Below, piece after piece: positions 48,088 to 55,875 of a stretch of 64,000 bases of DNA. The notes below the pieces were generated by a model that searched no databases, was not told the DNA's origin, and saw only the letters and a program-made list of their open reading frames with translations. Source of the stretch: Butyricicoccus_A sp963588905 (lineage in GTDB: Bacteria; Bacillota; Clostridia; Oscillospirales; Butyricicoccaceae); assembly GCA_963588905.1 (NCBI GenBank), contig CAVAJF010000036.1:1-64000 (forward strand), given 5' to 3'. The number at the start of each line of letters is the position of its first letter. Positions within the stretch are counted from its first letter, which is position 1. The translations under genes were made by a program, and so were the position numbers.

Positions 48088-49517
48088 AGAAAATTCCAAA
48101 AAAAGCAAAGATATTCGTAAGCGTTGCCGTACTGGTCGGAGCGGTTGGATTTGGCTGCTTCCGTGTGTATCAAGACCACTTCAATGGAACCGTTGCCGTG
48201 TACTCGGCCTCGGATGACAGCATTTCGACGAGTGCAGCCAATTGGGGCGGATCACAGTATGACGGCACGATACAGGCGGATGGCGTGCAGACCATTATGG
48301 TATCCGAATCCCAGACAGTCGGAGAAGTCGCAGTCAAAGAGGGACAGCAGGTCAAAAAGGGAGATAAGCTGTTTTCCTATGATACCACGCTGTCTGATTT
48401 GGATATGCAGCGTGCGCAGCTGGACATCAAAAAGCTGGAGTTGCAGCTGAAAACGGCAAGAAATAATTTAAAAATTGTCCAGAAATATCGTCCGGGCGAG
48501 CCTGTGAAAGAAAAGATTACGCAGATTGATCCGGTTGAATCGAGTGGTTCTGATGATTCCAGTGATAAAGATTCCAAAAATCAGGCGACCAATACCAATG
48601 CTTCTCAGGCAGCGGCAACCGTTGTGTTGCTGGGCGGTGATGGGGAATCGGTAAAATCATTCGATGACAGTGATTCCAGTGGAACGACCAAGGATAAGAA
48701 TGGCTCAAAAACGCCATCTCAGCAACAGCAGGGCGGTACATCGGATACACCTTCCGCATCATCCGAAAACATACCGGAAGATGACAACGGTGAGACAACC
48801 TATACCAAGCAGGAAATTGAACAGATGCTCAACGAACAGAAGGAATCGGTTCGGGACTTGGATTTACAGCTGCGGCAGGCAAAATTGCAGTATGCAAAGA
48901 AGCAAAAGGAAGAGCAGAACAATACCGTGTACAGTGAGCTGGATGGAACGGTTACATATGTTGGAGATCCGAGCAATAAGAGCAAGGCTTTTATGAAAAT
49001 CAGCGGTGGCGGCGGATATTTGGTAAAAATCTCCGTCAATGAGTTTACCCTGCGGGAAGTCAAGGTTGGTCAATCCGCAACGGTGCAGGATTGGATGACC
49101 GGAGAAAGCTATACAGGCAAGGTCACGAGTATCAGCACCTATCCGAGTGATGAGCAAGGCTATATGGGAAACACCAATTCGTCCTACTATCCGGTATATA
49201 TCCAGCTGGATGACAGCGGAAATTTGACCGATCAAAGCTCCGTGAGTGTTGAACTGCAATCGTCTGAAGAACAGAGTGATTTGTACTTGGAATCCGGCTT
49301 TATTCTGAAAGAAAGCGGTAAAAATTATGCTTATGTACAGGGCGAAGACGGAAAGCTGGAAAAACGCCGGGTGACCATAGGAAAATCGTTGGATGGCTAT
49401 TATACGCAAATCAAAAGCGGTTTGACGGGAGACGACTGGATTGCCTTTCCGTATGGAAAAAATGTCAAGGAAGGTGCTGCGACACAGCAGGCAGATACTT
49501 CCGAGCTGTGGCAGTAA
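48084..49517 (+). CDS. Second HlyD/MacA-like efflux adaptor protein
   Basis: A 477-residue membrane fusion protein starting with GTG. It is anchored by an uncleaved N-terminal helix (KIFVSVAVLVGAVGFGC) rather than a lipobox. The barrel-sandwich half VGEVAVKEGQQVKKGDKLFSYDTTLSD is followed by a coiled-coil. An unusual Ser/Asp/Gln/Lys-rich low-complexity insertion (residues about 150-245, for example SGSDDSSDKDSKNQ) comes next. The second helix (KQEIEQMLNEQKESVRDLDLQLRQA) and the rest of the barrel follow. Having two adaptors around one ATPase gene is uncommon. It overlaps the ATPase gene by 4 bp. Confidence 0.85.
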   Translation: MKKIPKKAKIFVSVAVLVGAVGFGCFRVYQDHFNGTVAVYSASDDSISTSAANWGGSQYDGTIQADGVQTIMVSESQTVGEVAVKEGQQVKKGDKLFSYDTTLSDLDMQRAQLDIKKLELQLKTARNNLKIVQKYRPGEPVKEKITQIDPVESSGSDDSSDKDSKNQATNTNASQAAATVVLLGGDGESVKSFDDSDSSGTTKDKNGSKTPSQQQQGGTSDTPSASSENIPEDDNGETTYTKQEIEQMLNEQKESVRDLDLQLRQAKLQYAKKQKEEQNNTVYSELDGTVTYVGDPSNKSKAFMKISGGGGYLVKISVNEFTLREVKVGQSATVQDWMTGESYTGKVTSISTYPSDEQGYMGNTNSSYYPVYIQLDDSGNLTDQSSVSVELQSSEEQSDLYLESGFILKESGKNYAYVQGEDGKLEKRRVTIGKSLDGYYTQIKSGLTGDDWIAFPYGKNVKEGAATQQADTSELWQ

Positions 49518-49532
49518 AGAGGGAGTGAAACG

Positions 49533-50789
49533 ATGTTTGAAAATATGAGGCTTGCCTTTCAAGGCATTTGGAGCCACAAAATGCGTTCCGCTCTGACCAT
49601 GCTGGGCATTATCATTGGCATTGCATCCATTATTTCTATCGTGTCGATGATGAAGGGAACCAACGAACAAATCAAGCAAAACCTGATTGGCAACGGCAAT
49701 AATATTGTGGAAGTGCAGTTGTGCCAAGATGACAATCCGATTCAGTTGGATTATCAGTCGGCACCGAATGGCGTTTCTACCATCTCTGAACACACGCGGC
49801 GGGAACTTCTGGGCATTGACCATGTAGAAGGTATCTCGCTGTATACCCAGCGGCAATACACCAATGATGTGTATTATCAGAATCAGAGCTTTAGCGGTAA
49901 TGTGACAGGAATCGACGAAAACTATCTGGATGTCTATGAATATCAAGTGTCTACTGGGCGTCCGTTTACAAAAAGCGATTATCAACAGCGCCGCAAGCTG
50001 GCATTGTTGGATGAAAAAGCGGCAGTGACGCTGTTCGCCGGAGAGAATCCGGTTGGAAAGACCCTTGAAATCAAAGGAGAACCGTTTGAGGTAATCGGTG
50101 TTTTGGTGTCTTCCAATGCATCGACGAAGGTCATTAACAGCTACAGCGATTATCATATGTACGCAGGCGGCAACAGCAACGGCATGGTATTGATTCCGAA
50201 TACGACATGGCCGATTGTCTATCAGTTTGATGAACCGCAGAATGTGGCGCTTCGTGCAGATACAACAGATAATATGACTGCGGTTGGCACGGCAGCAAGT
50301 GAGATTATCAATGCTTCGTTCCCGATGCTGGATACCTCAGAGGGGTCCTATGACAGCCCGAACATCAAACAGGCGGAACAACAGCTGAAAGATCTGTCTG
50401 ATTCATCCGGTAAACAGCTGATTTGGATTGCAGGCATTTCGCTGATTGTTGGTGCGATTGGCGTCATGAATATCATGCTGGTATCCGTCACGGAACGTAC
50501 CCGCGAAGTTGGATTAAAAAAGGCGCTAGGCGCAAAACGCGGCGTTATTTTGGGTCAATTTTTGACAGAAGCCTCTGTCCTGACCTGCATTGGTGGTCTG
50601 ATTGGTGTTGTCAGCGGGCTGGTATTGTCAAAAATCATCAGTCTGTTGACCGGTACACCGACAGCAATCAGCATTCCGGCTATGCTGGCAGCTGTCCTGC
50701 TGTCGATTGTCATCGGCGTCATTTCCGGTGTCATTCCGGCTGTAAAGGCGGCAAATCTCAATCCGATTGATGCATTGCGCAGAGATTAA
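49533..50789 (+). CDS. MacB-like ABC transporter permease
   Basis: A 418-residue permease of the MacB/FtsX type. The first helix (MRSALTMLGIIIGIASIISIVSMM) is followed by a large extracytoplasmic domain of about 230 residues. The C-terminal three helices start at LIWIAGISLIVGAIGVMNIMLVSVTERTREVGLKKALGAKR, with the conserved coupling motif. It completes the exporter with the ATPase at 47395 and the two adaptors. Such pumps export antimicrobial peptides, macrolides or lipids; the cargo here is unknown. Confidence 0.9.
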   Translation: MFENMRLAFQGIWSHKMRSALTMLGIIIGIASIISIVSMMKGTNEQIKQNLIGNGNNIVEVQLCQDDNPIQLDYQSAPNGVSTISEHTRRELLGIDHVEGISLYTQRQYTNDVYYQNQSFSGNVTGIDENYLDVYEYQVSTGRPFTKSDYQQRRKLALLDEKAAVTLFAGENPVGKTLEIKGEPFEVIGVLVSSNASTKVINSYSDYHMYAGGNSNGMVLIPNTTWPIVYQFDEPQNVALRADTTDNMTAVGTAASEIINASFPMLDTSEGSYDSPNIKQAEQQLKDLSDSSGKQLIWIAGISLIVGAIGVMNIMLVSVTERTREVGLKKALGAKRGVILGQFLTEASVLTCIGGLIGVVSGLVLSKIISLLTGTPTAISIPAMLAAVLLSIVIGVISGVIPAVKAANLNPIDALRRD

Positions 50790-50796
50790 CAGTATA

Positions 50797-50832
50797 CAAA
50801 CGGCTCGAAAGCACTTGCTTTCGAGTCGTTTG
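50797..50832 (+). terminator. Hairpin behind the efflux operon
   Basis: The stem CAAACGGCTCGAAAGC / GCTTTCGAGTCGTTTG (one G-T pair) is strong but has only a short T-rich tail. It is probably the operon terminator. Confidence 0.6.
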
Positions 50833-50887
50833 CTTGTGAGAAAGAAAAATTTGTTGGTTCTGACTATAACAGTTTCTTAACAAAGAC

Positions 50888-50916
50888 TTTTCAATTGGCG
50901 CAAAAGGCGGTATACT
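50888..50916 (+). promoter_or_regulatory. Probable promoter of the NhaC-family gene
   Basis: TTTTCA, a 17 bp spacer, then TATACT. The -35 box is weak. Confidence 0.5.
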
Positions 50917-50973
50917 AAAGTGTAAAATACTGTCGAATTTCAAAAGCGTATGAGCTTCGAGAGAGGAGAAGAT

Positions 50974-52614
50974 ATGAAAGGCAATATGAGAAAGAAACGA
51001 ACGATTCTCAAACGGTCTATTCTGGCGCTGATTGCAGTCGTGTGTATTGTTCTGCTTGTTATTGCGCGTCAGTCGGGTGATGTAACAGGAACCGCATGGG
51101 CACTCATGCCGCCGATTGTGGCAATTACCTTGGCATTGCTGACAAAGGAAGTATACAGCTCTCTGTTTGCCGGCATCGTCGTCGGCGGTCTGCTGTTTTC
51201 CAATTGCAGCTTTGAGGGAACCGTTACCCATGTGCTCAATGACGGCTTTTTGTCTGTGCTGTCAGACTCCGGAAATGTGGGTATTTTGATTTTCCTGATT
51301 CTGCTCGGTACGATCGTTGCCCTGATGAATAATGCAGGCGGCTCTGCGGCGTTTGGCGAATGGGCAAAGACACATATCAAGACAAAGGTCGGTGCACAGC
51401 TGGCAACCATTGTGTTAGGCATTCTCATCTTTATTGATGATTATTTCAATTGCTTGACCGTTGGCAGCGTTATGCGTCCGGTGACAGATGGACATAAGGT
51501 GTCGCGTGCCAAGCTGGCATTTTTGATTGATGCTACCGCTGCGCCGGTGTGCATCATCTCTCCGATTTCTTCTTGGGCAGCGGCTGTCTGCGGCTTTGTA
51601 GACGGAGAAGATGGCATGAACCTGTTTGTCAGCGCGATTCCGTATAACTTCTATGCGATTCTGATGGTTGTGCTCATGGTCGGCATGGTACTTGCCAGAG
51701 TGGAGTTTGGTCCGATGGAGCAGCATGAACGCAATGCGGAGCGAGGAGACCTGCTTTCTAACGGTCATATCCAAGTGCAGGAAGATACTATGACACAGGA
51801 CGGCAAAAAGGGCAGCGTGGCGGATCTCGTCATTCCGATTATCAGCTTGGTGATCTGCTGTGTCATTGGTATGATTTATACCGGCGGATTCTTCTCCGGC
51901 ACAGATTTTGTCACCGCATTTTCCAATAGTGATGCCTCGGTTGGCTTGTCTATGGGCAGTTTTTTTGGCTTGGCGATTACTATTTTACTGTATCAGATTC
52001 GCGGCGTCCTATCCTTCCGCGACTGCATGGATTGTCTGTCCGAAGGCTTCAAGGCAATGGTTCCGGCGATCTTGATTCTGTCCTTTGCTTGGACCCTGAA
52101 GGCAATGACCGACAGCATCGGCTGCAAGGAATTTGTTGCGGGAAGCATGAAGCTGGTTGCCGGTGATTTGCAGATGTTCCTGCCGGCGGTTATCTTCCTG
52201 GTGGGCTGCTTCTTGGCATTTGCAACAGGTACCTCGTGGGGCACGTTTGGCATCTTGATTCCGATTGTTGTCGCTGTCTTTGAGGGAACAAACCATGAGT
52301 TGATGCTCATCTCTATTTCGGCGTGTATGGCCGGTGCTGTCTGCGGTGACCATTGCTCTCCGATTTCCGATACCACGATTATGGCATCTGCCGGCGCACA
52401 GTGCGATCATATGAACCATGTGTCTACACAGCTTCCGTATGCTGTTTTGACAGCTGTTGTATCTTGTGCAGCGTATATTCTGGCTGGCTTTGTGCAGTCA
52501 GCGTGGATTGTATTGCCGATTGCCATCGTTGCCATTATTTTGATTATTCTCCTTTTGCGGTTCGTGCAGGCACCTAACCGCAAGCGGGAAGAAGAGTTAC
52601 AAGAAACACATTGA
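50974..52614 (+). CDS. NhaC-family Na+/H+ antiporter-like transporter
   Basis: A 546-residue polytopic membrane protein of the NhaC (ion transporter) superfamily. It has about 12-13 helices. The block FIDDYFNCLTVGSVMRPVTDGHKVSRAKLAFLIDATAAPVCIISPISSWAA is strongly conserved. The later segment FLAFATGTSWGTFGILIPI and the CGDHCSPISDTTIMASAGA motif also belong to the family. Members exchange Na+ for H+ or for organic anions such as malate and lactate; specificity cannot be read. AGAGGAG precedes ATG 50974. The 3' end overlaps the convergent DMT transporter gene by 41 bp. Confidence 0.88.
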   Translation: MKGNMRKKRTILKRSILALIAVVCIVLLVIARQSGDVTGTAWALMPPIVAITLALLTKEVYSSLFAGIVVGGLLFSNCSFEGTVTHVLNDGFLSVLSDSGNVGILIFLILLGTIVALMNNAGGSAAFGEWAKTHIKTKVGAQLATIVLGILIFIDDYFNCLTVGSVMRPVTDGHKVSRAKLAFLIDATAAPVCIISPISSWAAAVCGFVDGEDGMNLFVSAIPYNFYAILMVVLMVGMVLARVEFGPMEQHERNAERGDLLSNGHIQVQEDTMTQDGKKGSVADLVIPIISLVICCVIGMIYTGGFFSGTDFVTAFSNSDASVGLSMGSFFGLAITILLYQIRGVLSFRDCMDCLSEGFKAMVPAILILSFAWTLKAMTDSIGCKEFVAGSMKLVAGDLQMFLPAVIFLVGCFLAFATGTSWGTFGILIPIVVAVFEGTNHELMLISISACMAGAVCGDHCSPISDTTIMASAGAQCDHMNHVSTQLPYAVLTAVVSCAAYILAGFVQSAWIVLPIAIVAIILIILLLRFVQAPNRKREEELQETH

Positions 52615-53572
52615 TGTACGAATAGAAAGAGCAGCATAGGCTTAATCCATGCTGCTCTTTTGCATGTGTGATTTTTTTCTGAGGGAGTGGCAACTGCGAT
52701 AGAATCACCGCTGCGAATACGAGAACACAGCCGAGAAATTCGCGCAGAGAAAAACTCTCGTGTAGAATCAACCAGCCGGACAGGGCGGCAAAGACGGATT
52801 CCAGACTCATAATCAGCGTAGCTGACGTGGGATCAGTCCGGTTTTGTCCGAGAATTTGCAGCGTATACGCAATGCCGCAGGACATCACGCCGCTGTATAA
52901 AATAGAAGAACGGGCAGCAAAAATATGTGCCCACGTCGGGGATTCGCAGATAAACATCAATAGAATGCTGATGCCGCCTGCGGTTAAAAATTGTATACAG
53001 GACATTAAAACGCCGTCTACGCCTTTTTTGCTGAAATGGTCAATGACCATGATGTGAACCGAGAAAAAGAACGCACAGCATAAAATTAGCAGGTCACCAG
53101 CCGAAATGGTGAATTGCTCGGTAAAGCACAGCAGATAAAAGCCGAGCAGGGCAGCTGCGACGCAAAACCAAACGATTTTTGGAATTTTTTTGCCGATAAA
53201 TACGCCGAGCAGCGGAACAATGACAATGTACAGAGAGGTGATGAAGCCGGCTTTGCCGGGCGATGTTGTCACCATGCCGAACTGCTGTAAATTGCTGGCG
53301 ACACACAGCACAAGGCCGCAGCAAATGCCGCCGATCAGGGAAATTCGGTCTGTTTGCCGCTGCACTTCGGGAGTAGGACGTTGTGCAATGGGCTGTACCC
53401 GTCTTTGAATCATAATGACGGGAAGGAGTACGAGTCCGCCAAGCATGGTGCGGATGCCCATAAAGGTAAATGGCTGCACATGCTCCATGCCCGTTGTCTG
53501 TGCGACAAAGGAAGAGCCCCAGATGAGGGCTGTGAGCAGCAGAATGATATTTCCGGTTGTTTTTTTCGTCAT
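52574..53572 (-). CDS. DMT superfamily (EamA) transporter
   Basis: A 332-residue transporter with two EamA repeats and ten helices. The start is KTTGNIILLLTALIWGSSFVAQTTGMEHVQPFTFMGIRTM. The second repeat includes SATLIMSLESVFAALSGWLILHESFSLREFLGCVLVFAAVI. Metabolite or amino acid export is usual; the substrate is unknown. The C-terminal 28 or so residues (KEQHGLSLCCSFYSYIN and on) are not family-like. They are read through the opposing gene's terminator hairpin and 3' end, so the frame seems to have run past an ancestral stop. The start at 53572 follows a purine-rich AAAGAAAGAAG; the longer frame to 53614 overlaps the promoter. Confidence 0.85.
   Translation of the reverse strand: MTKKTTGNIILLLTALIWGSSFVAQTTGMEHVQPFTFMGIRTMLGGLVLLPVIMIQRRVQPIAQRPTPEVQRQTDRISLIGGICCGLVLCVASNLQQFGMVTTSPGKAGFITSLYIVIVPLLGVFIGKKIPKIVWFCVAAALLGFYLLCFTEQFTISAGDLLILCCAFFFSVHIMVIDHFSKKGVDGVLMSCIQFLTAGGISILLMFICESPTWAHIFAARSSILYSGVMSCGIAYTLQILGQNRTDPTSATLIMSLESVFAALSGWLILHESFSLREFLGCVLVFAAVILSQLPLPQKKITHAKEQHGLSLCCSFYSYINVFLVTLLPACG
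52627..52661 (+). terminator. Terminator of the NhaC-family gene, inside the convergent DMT gene
   Basis: The stem AAGAGCAGCAT / ATGCTGCTCTT with an 11-nt loop is followed by TT. On the minus strand it is coding for the tail of the DMT transporter. Confidence 0.8.
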
Positions 53573-53604
53573 AGATTTTCTTCTTTCTTTGAATATTCTT
53601 AAAT

Positions 53605-53633
53605 AGTGTACCATATTTCTGTATTCGGCTCAA
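53605..53633 (-). promoter_or_regulatory. Promoter of the DMT transporter gene
   Basis: On the minus strand TTGAGC, a 17 bp spacer and TACACT preceded by TGG. Confidence 0.6.
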
Positions 53634-53783
53634 TGGATATTGGTCATTCGGCACGAAATTTTCGTCATGAAATCGAAAAATATTACCGGATTGCACGTAG
53701 TTTGCAGGATTATGAAATTTAGACTTGAAATATGTGCAAAAAGCATGTAAAGTTAAATGTGTATTTTCAAAAGTGCAACTTTC

Positions 53784-53800
53784 CTGCCAGCGACTGGCAG
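53784..53800 (+). other. Short hairpin in the aspartate kinase leader
   Basis: CTGCCAG pairs perfectly with CTGGCAG around a CGA loop, 26 bp before the start codon. It is too small for a lysine riboswitch, and no leader peptide rich in lysine or threonine was seen. Confidence 0.45.
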
Positions 53801-53826
53801 ATAGAAAATTCCGGAGGTTTTCAAAG

Positions 53827-55155
53827 ATGAAAAAGGTTGTAAAGTTTGGCGGCAGCTCTCTTGCCAGCGCTGAACAGTTTCAGAAGGTAGGAGAGATCAT
53901 CCGGGCGGATGAGAGCCGCGTATATGTTGTTCCGTCTGCACCGGGCAAGCGTTTCTCTGACGATACAAAGGTAACCGATATGCTTCTCCATGCATACGAT
54001 CTGGCAAGTCAGGGTAAGGATGTCACCGATCAGCTGGACGCAATCAAGGCGCGTTATACAGAGATCATTGAGGGTCTGCATTTGGAGAACTTTTCTCTGG
54101 ATGAGGATTTTGCGATTATCGCAGAGCAGCTGCGCACCGATCCGCAGAAGGATTATACGGCATCCCGCGGCGAATATCTGAACGGCAAGATTATGGCAGC
54201 ATATCTGGGCATTGAGTTCATTGATGCACAGGATGTCATCTTCTTCAATGAGGAAGGCAATTTGAACCCGTACAAGACAGAGCGTGTTATGAGTGCTCGT
54301 CTGGCAGAGGCTTCCAGAGCAGTTATTCCGGGCTTCTATGGTCTGGGCAAGGATGGCAACGTCAAGACCTTCTCTCGCGGCGGCTCGGATGTCACCGGCT
54401 CTATCGTGGCACAGGCGTGCAAGGCGGACATCTATGAGAACTGGACCGATGTTTCCGGTTTCCTGGTAGCAGATCCGCGCATCGTAGACGACCCGATCAG
54501 CATCCGCTATATCACTTATCGTGAGCTGCGTGAGCTGTCCTACATGGGCGCTTCGGTTCTGCACGAAGAGGCAATTTTCCCGGTTCGTCACTGTGGTATT
54601 CCGATCAATATCCGCAACACCAACCGTCCGCAGGACCCGGGCACTTGGATTGTAGAGACTACCGGTCAGAAGCCGGATTATGTTGTAACCGGTATTGCAG
54701 GCAAGAAGGGATTCTGTACCATTCTCGTTACCAAGGCAATGATGAACTCGGAGGTTGGATTCGGCCGCAAGGTATTGCAGGCGCTGGAAGACAACAACAT
54801 TTCCTTTGAGCATATGCCGTCCGGCATTGATACAATGACCGTCATCGTACATGAGGACGAGTTCATGAATAAGGAGCAGCAAGTTATCTCTGCGATTCAT
54901 CGTCTGGCAAAGCCGGACAGCGTAGAAATTGAGTGCGATTATGCGCTGGTAGCTGTTGTCGGTCGTGGTATGCGTTCTGCGAGCGGAACCGCTGCGAAGC
55001 TGTTCTCCTCCTTGGCAAATGCTGGCGTTAATGTTCGTATGATTGACCAGGGTTCGTCTGAACTCAACATCATCATCGGGATTAAGAACGATGATTTTGA
55101 CAAGGCAATTCGTGCGATCTATGATGGATTTGTCAGAAACCAGCCGAATAAGTAA
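53827..55155 (+). CDS. lysC: Aspartate kinase
   Basis: A 442-residue aspartokinase catalysing the first step of lysine, threonine and methionine synthesis. The kinase domain starts KKVVKFGGSSLASAEQF and contains FSRGGSDVTGSIVAQ and ENWTDVSGFLVADPRIV. Two C-terminal ACT domains are visible (VTGIAGKKGFCTILVTKAMMNSEVGFGRKVLQALEDNNISFEHMPSG and LVAVVGRGMRS), implying allosteric control by an amino acid. This is the class typical of Clostridia, similar to Thr- or Lys-sensitive enzymes; the effector is not certain. CGGAGG precedes ATG 53827. It is flanked by unrelated transporters and has its own terminator. Confidence 0.93.
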   Translation: MKKVVKFGGSSLASAEQFQKVGEIIRADESRVYVVPSAPGKRFSDDTKVTDMLLHAYDLASQGKDVTDQLDAIKARYTEIIEGLHLENFSLDEDFAIIAEQLRTDPQKDYTASRGEYLNGKIMAAYLGIEFIDAQDVIFFNEEGNLNPYKTERVMSARLAEASRAVIPGFYGLGKDGNVKTFSRGGSDVTGSIVAQACKADIYENWTDVSGFLVADPRIVDDPISIRYITYRELRELSYMGASVLHEEAIFPVRHCGIPINIRNTNRPQDPGTWIVETTGQKPDYVVTGIAGKKGFCTILVTKAMMNSEVGFGRKVLQALEDNNISFEHMPSGIDTMTVIVHEDEFMNKEQQVISAIHRLAKPDSVEIECDYALVAVVGRGMRSASGTAAKLFSSLANAGVNVRMIDQGSSELNIIIGIKNDDFDKAIRAIYDGFVRNQPNK

Positions 55156-55173
55156 AACTATGACATAAAAATA

Positions 55174-55222
55174 CCGCCGTGTGCAATGGATGATAATCAT
55201 CTCGCACACGGCGGATTTTTTT
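55174..55222. terminator. Terminator between lysC and the convergent cytidylate-kinase-like gene
   Basis: The 11 bp stem CCGCCGTGTGC / GCACACGGCGG has a 19-nt loop and a seven-T run on the plus side. An A-rich stretch on the left gives a shorter T run on the minus strand. Confidence 0.9.
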
Positions 55223-55229
55223 GCGTTTT

Positions 55230-55841
55230 TTACGCGTTTTCGGTCAGCAGAGTATAGAGAATGTCAATGCAGTTCTCCACGCCCAGCGTGCCGGTATCCA
55301 GACAAATGTTGTAGTTCTTGTACAGACCCATCGGGTGACCGGTGTACTGCTTGTAGTAGGTCTCGCGCTTCTGATCCTTCTTGACGAGAATTTTCTTCAG
55401 CTCCGGAGAATTCGGACGACCTTCCAACTCGGCGGCACGTTCCAGCCGATGTTCTTCGTCAGCGTACAGGAAGATCTTGAATGCCGGAATGCCCTTCTGC
55501 GTCAGAATATGATCGGCGCATCTGCCAACGATGATGCACGGCTTCTTTGCCAGATTCAGAACGACTTCCTTCTGCGCCTTGAAAATTCCATCATAGGAGC
55601 TGGAATATACATTCGCATTGTTCAGCAGGCTGTTCATGAACTTACTTGCCGGGCTCATGTCCTCGCCCTCACGCACGATGTCTTCCTCAGAATAGCCGCT
55701 CTGCTTGGCGGTTTCTTTGACAAAATCTCTGTCATAGAACGGAATGCCAAGACGCTCGGACAGACCGGACGCGATGGTACGACCGTAAGCAGCGTATTCG
55801 CGGCTGATCGTGATGACTGGATACTTGAGTTTTCCTTCCAT
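55230..55841 (-). CDS. Cytidylate-kinase-like family protein
   Basis: A 203-residue P-loop protein of the cytidylate kinase-like family (PF13189). The nucleotide loop is degenerate compared with true CMP kinase: ITISREYAAYGRTIASGLSERL. IPFYDRDFVKETA, PCIIVGRCADHIL and IFLYADEEHRLERA follow as in the family. Substrate and role are unknown. It is the last gene of the TAXI-TRAP operon, 34 bp behind the permease gene, with AGGAGG upstream. Such proteins are often found beside transporter or regulator genes in Clostridia without explained function. Confidence 0.85.
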   Translation of the reverse strand: MEGKLKYPVITISREYAAYGRTIASGLSERLGIPFYDRDFVKETAKQSGYSEEDIVREGEDMSPASKFMNSLLNNANVYSSSYDGIFKAQKEVVLNLAKKPCIIVGRCADHILTQKGIPAFKIFLYADEEHRLERAAELEGRPNSPELKKILVKKDQKRETYYKQYTGHPMGLYKNYNICLDTGTLGVENCIDILYTLLTENA

Positions 55842-55875
55842 ATCTATACTACCTCCTCTTTTTGTTTAGCTTGTG

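Noticed and set aside
53615..53826. Lysine riboswitch before the aspartate kinase gene
   Set aside because: The leader is too short and holds only one small hairpin; none of the conserved lysine riboswitch core is visible.
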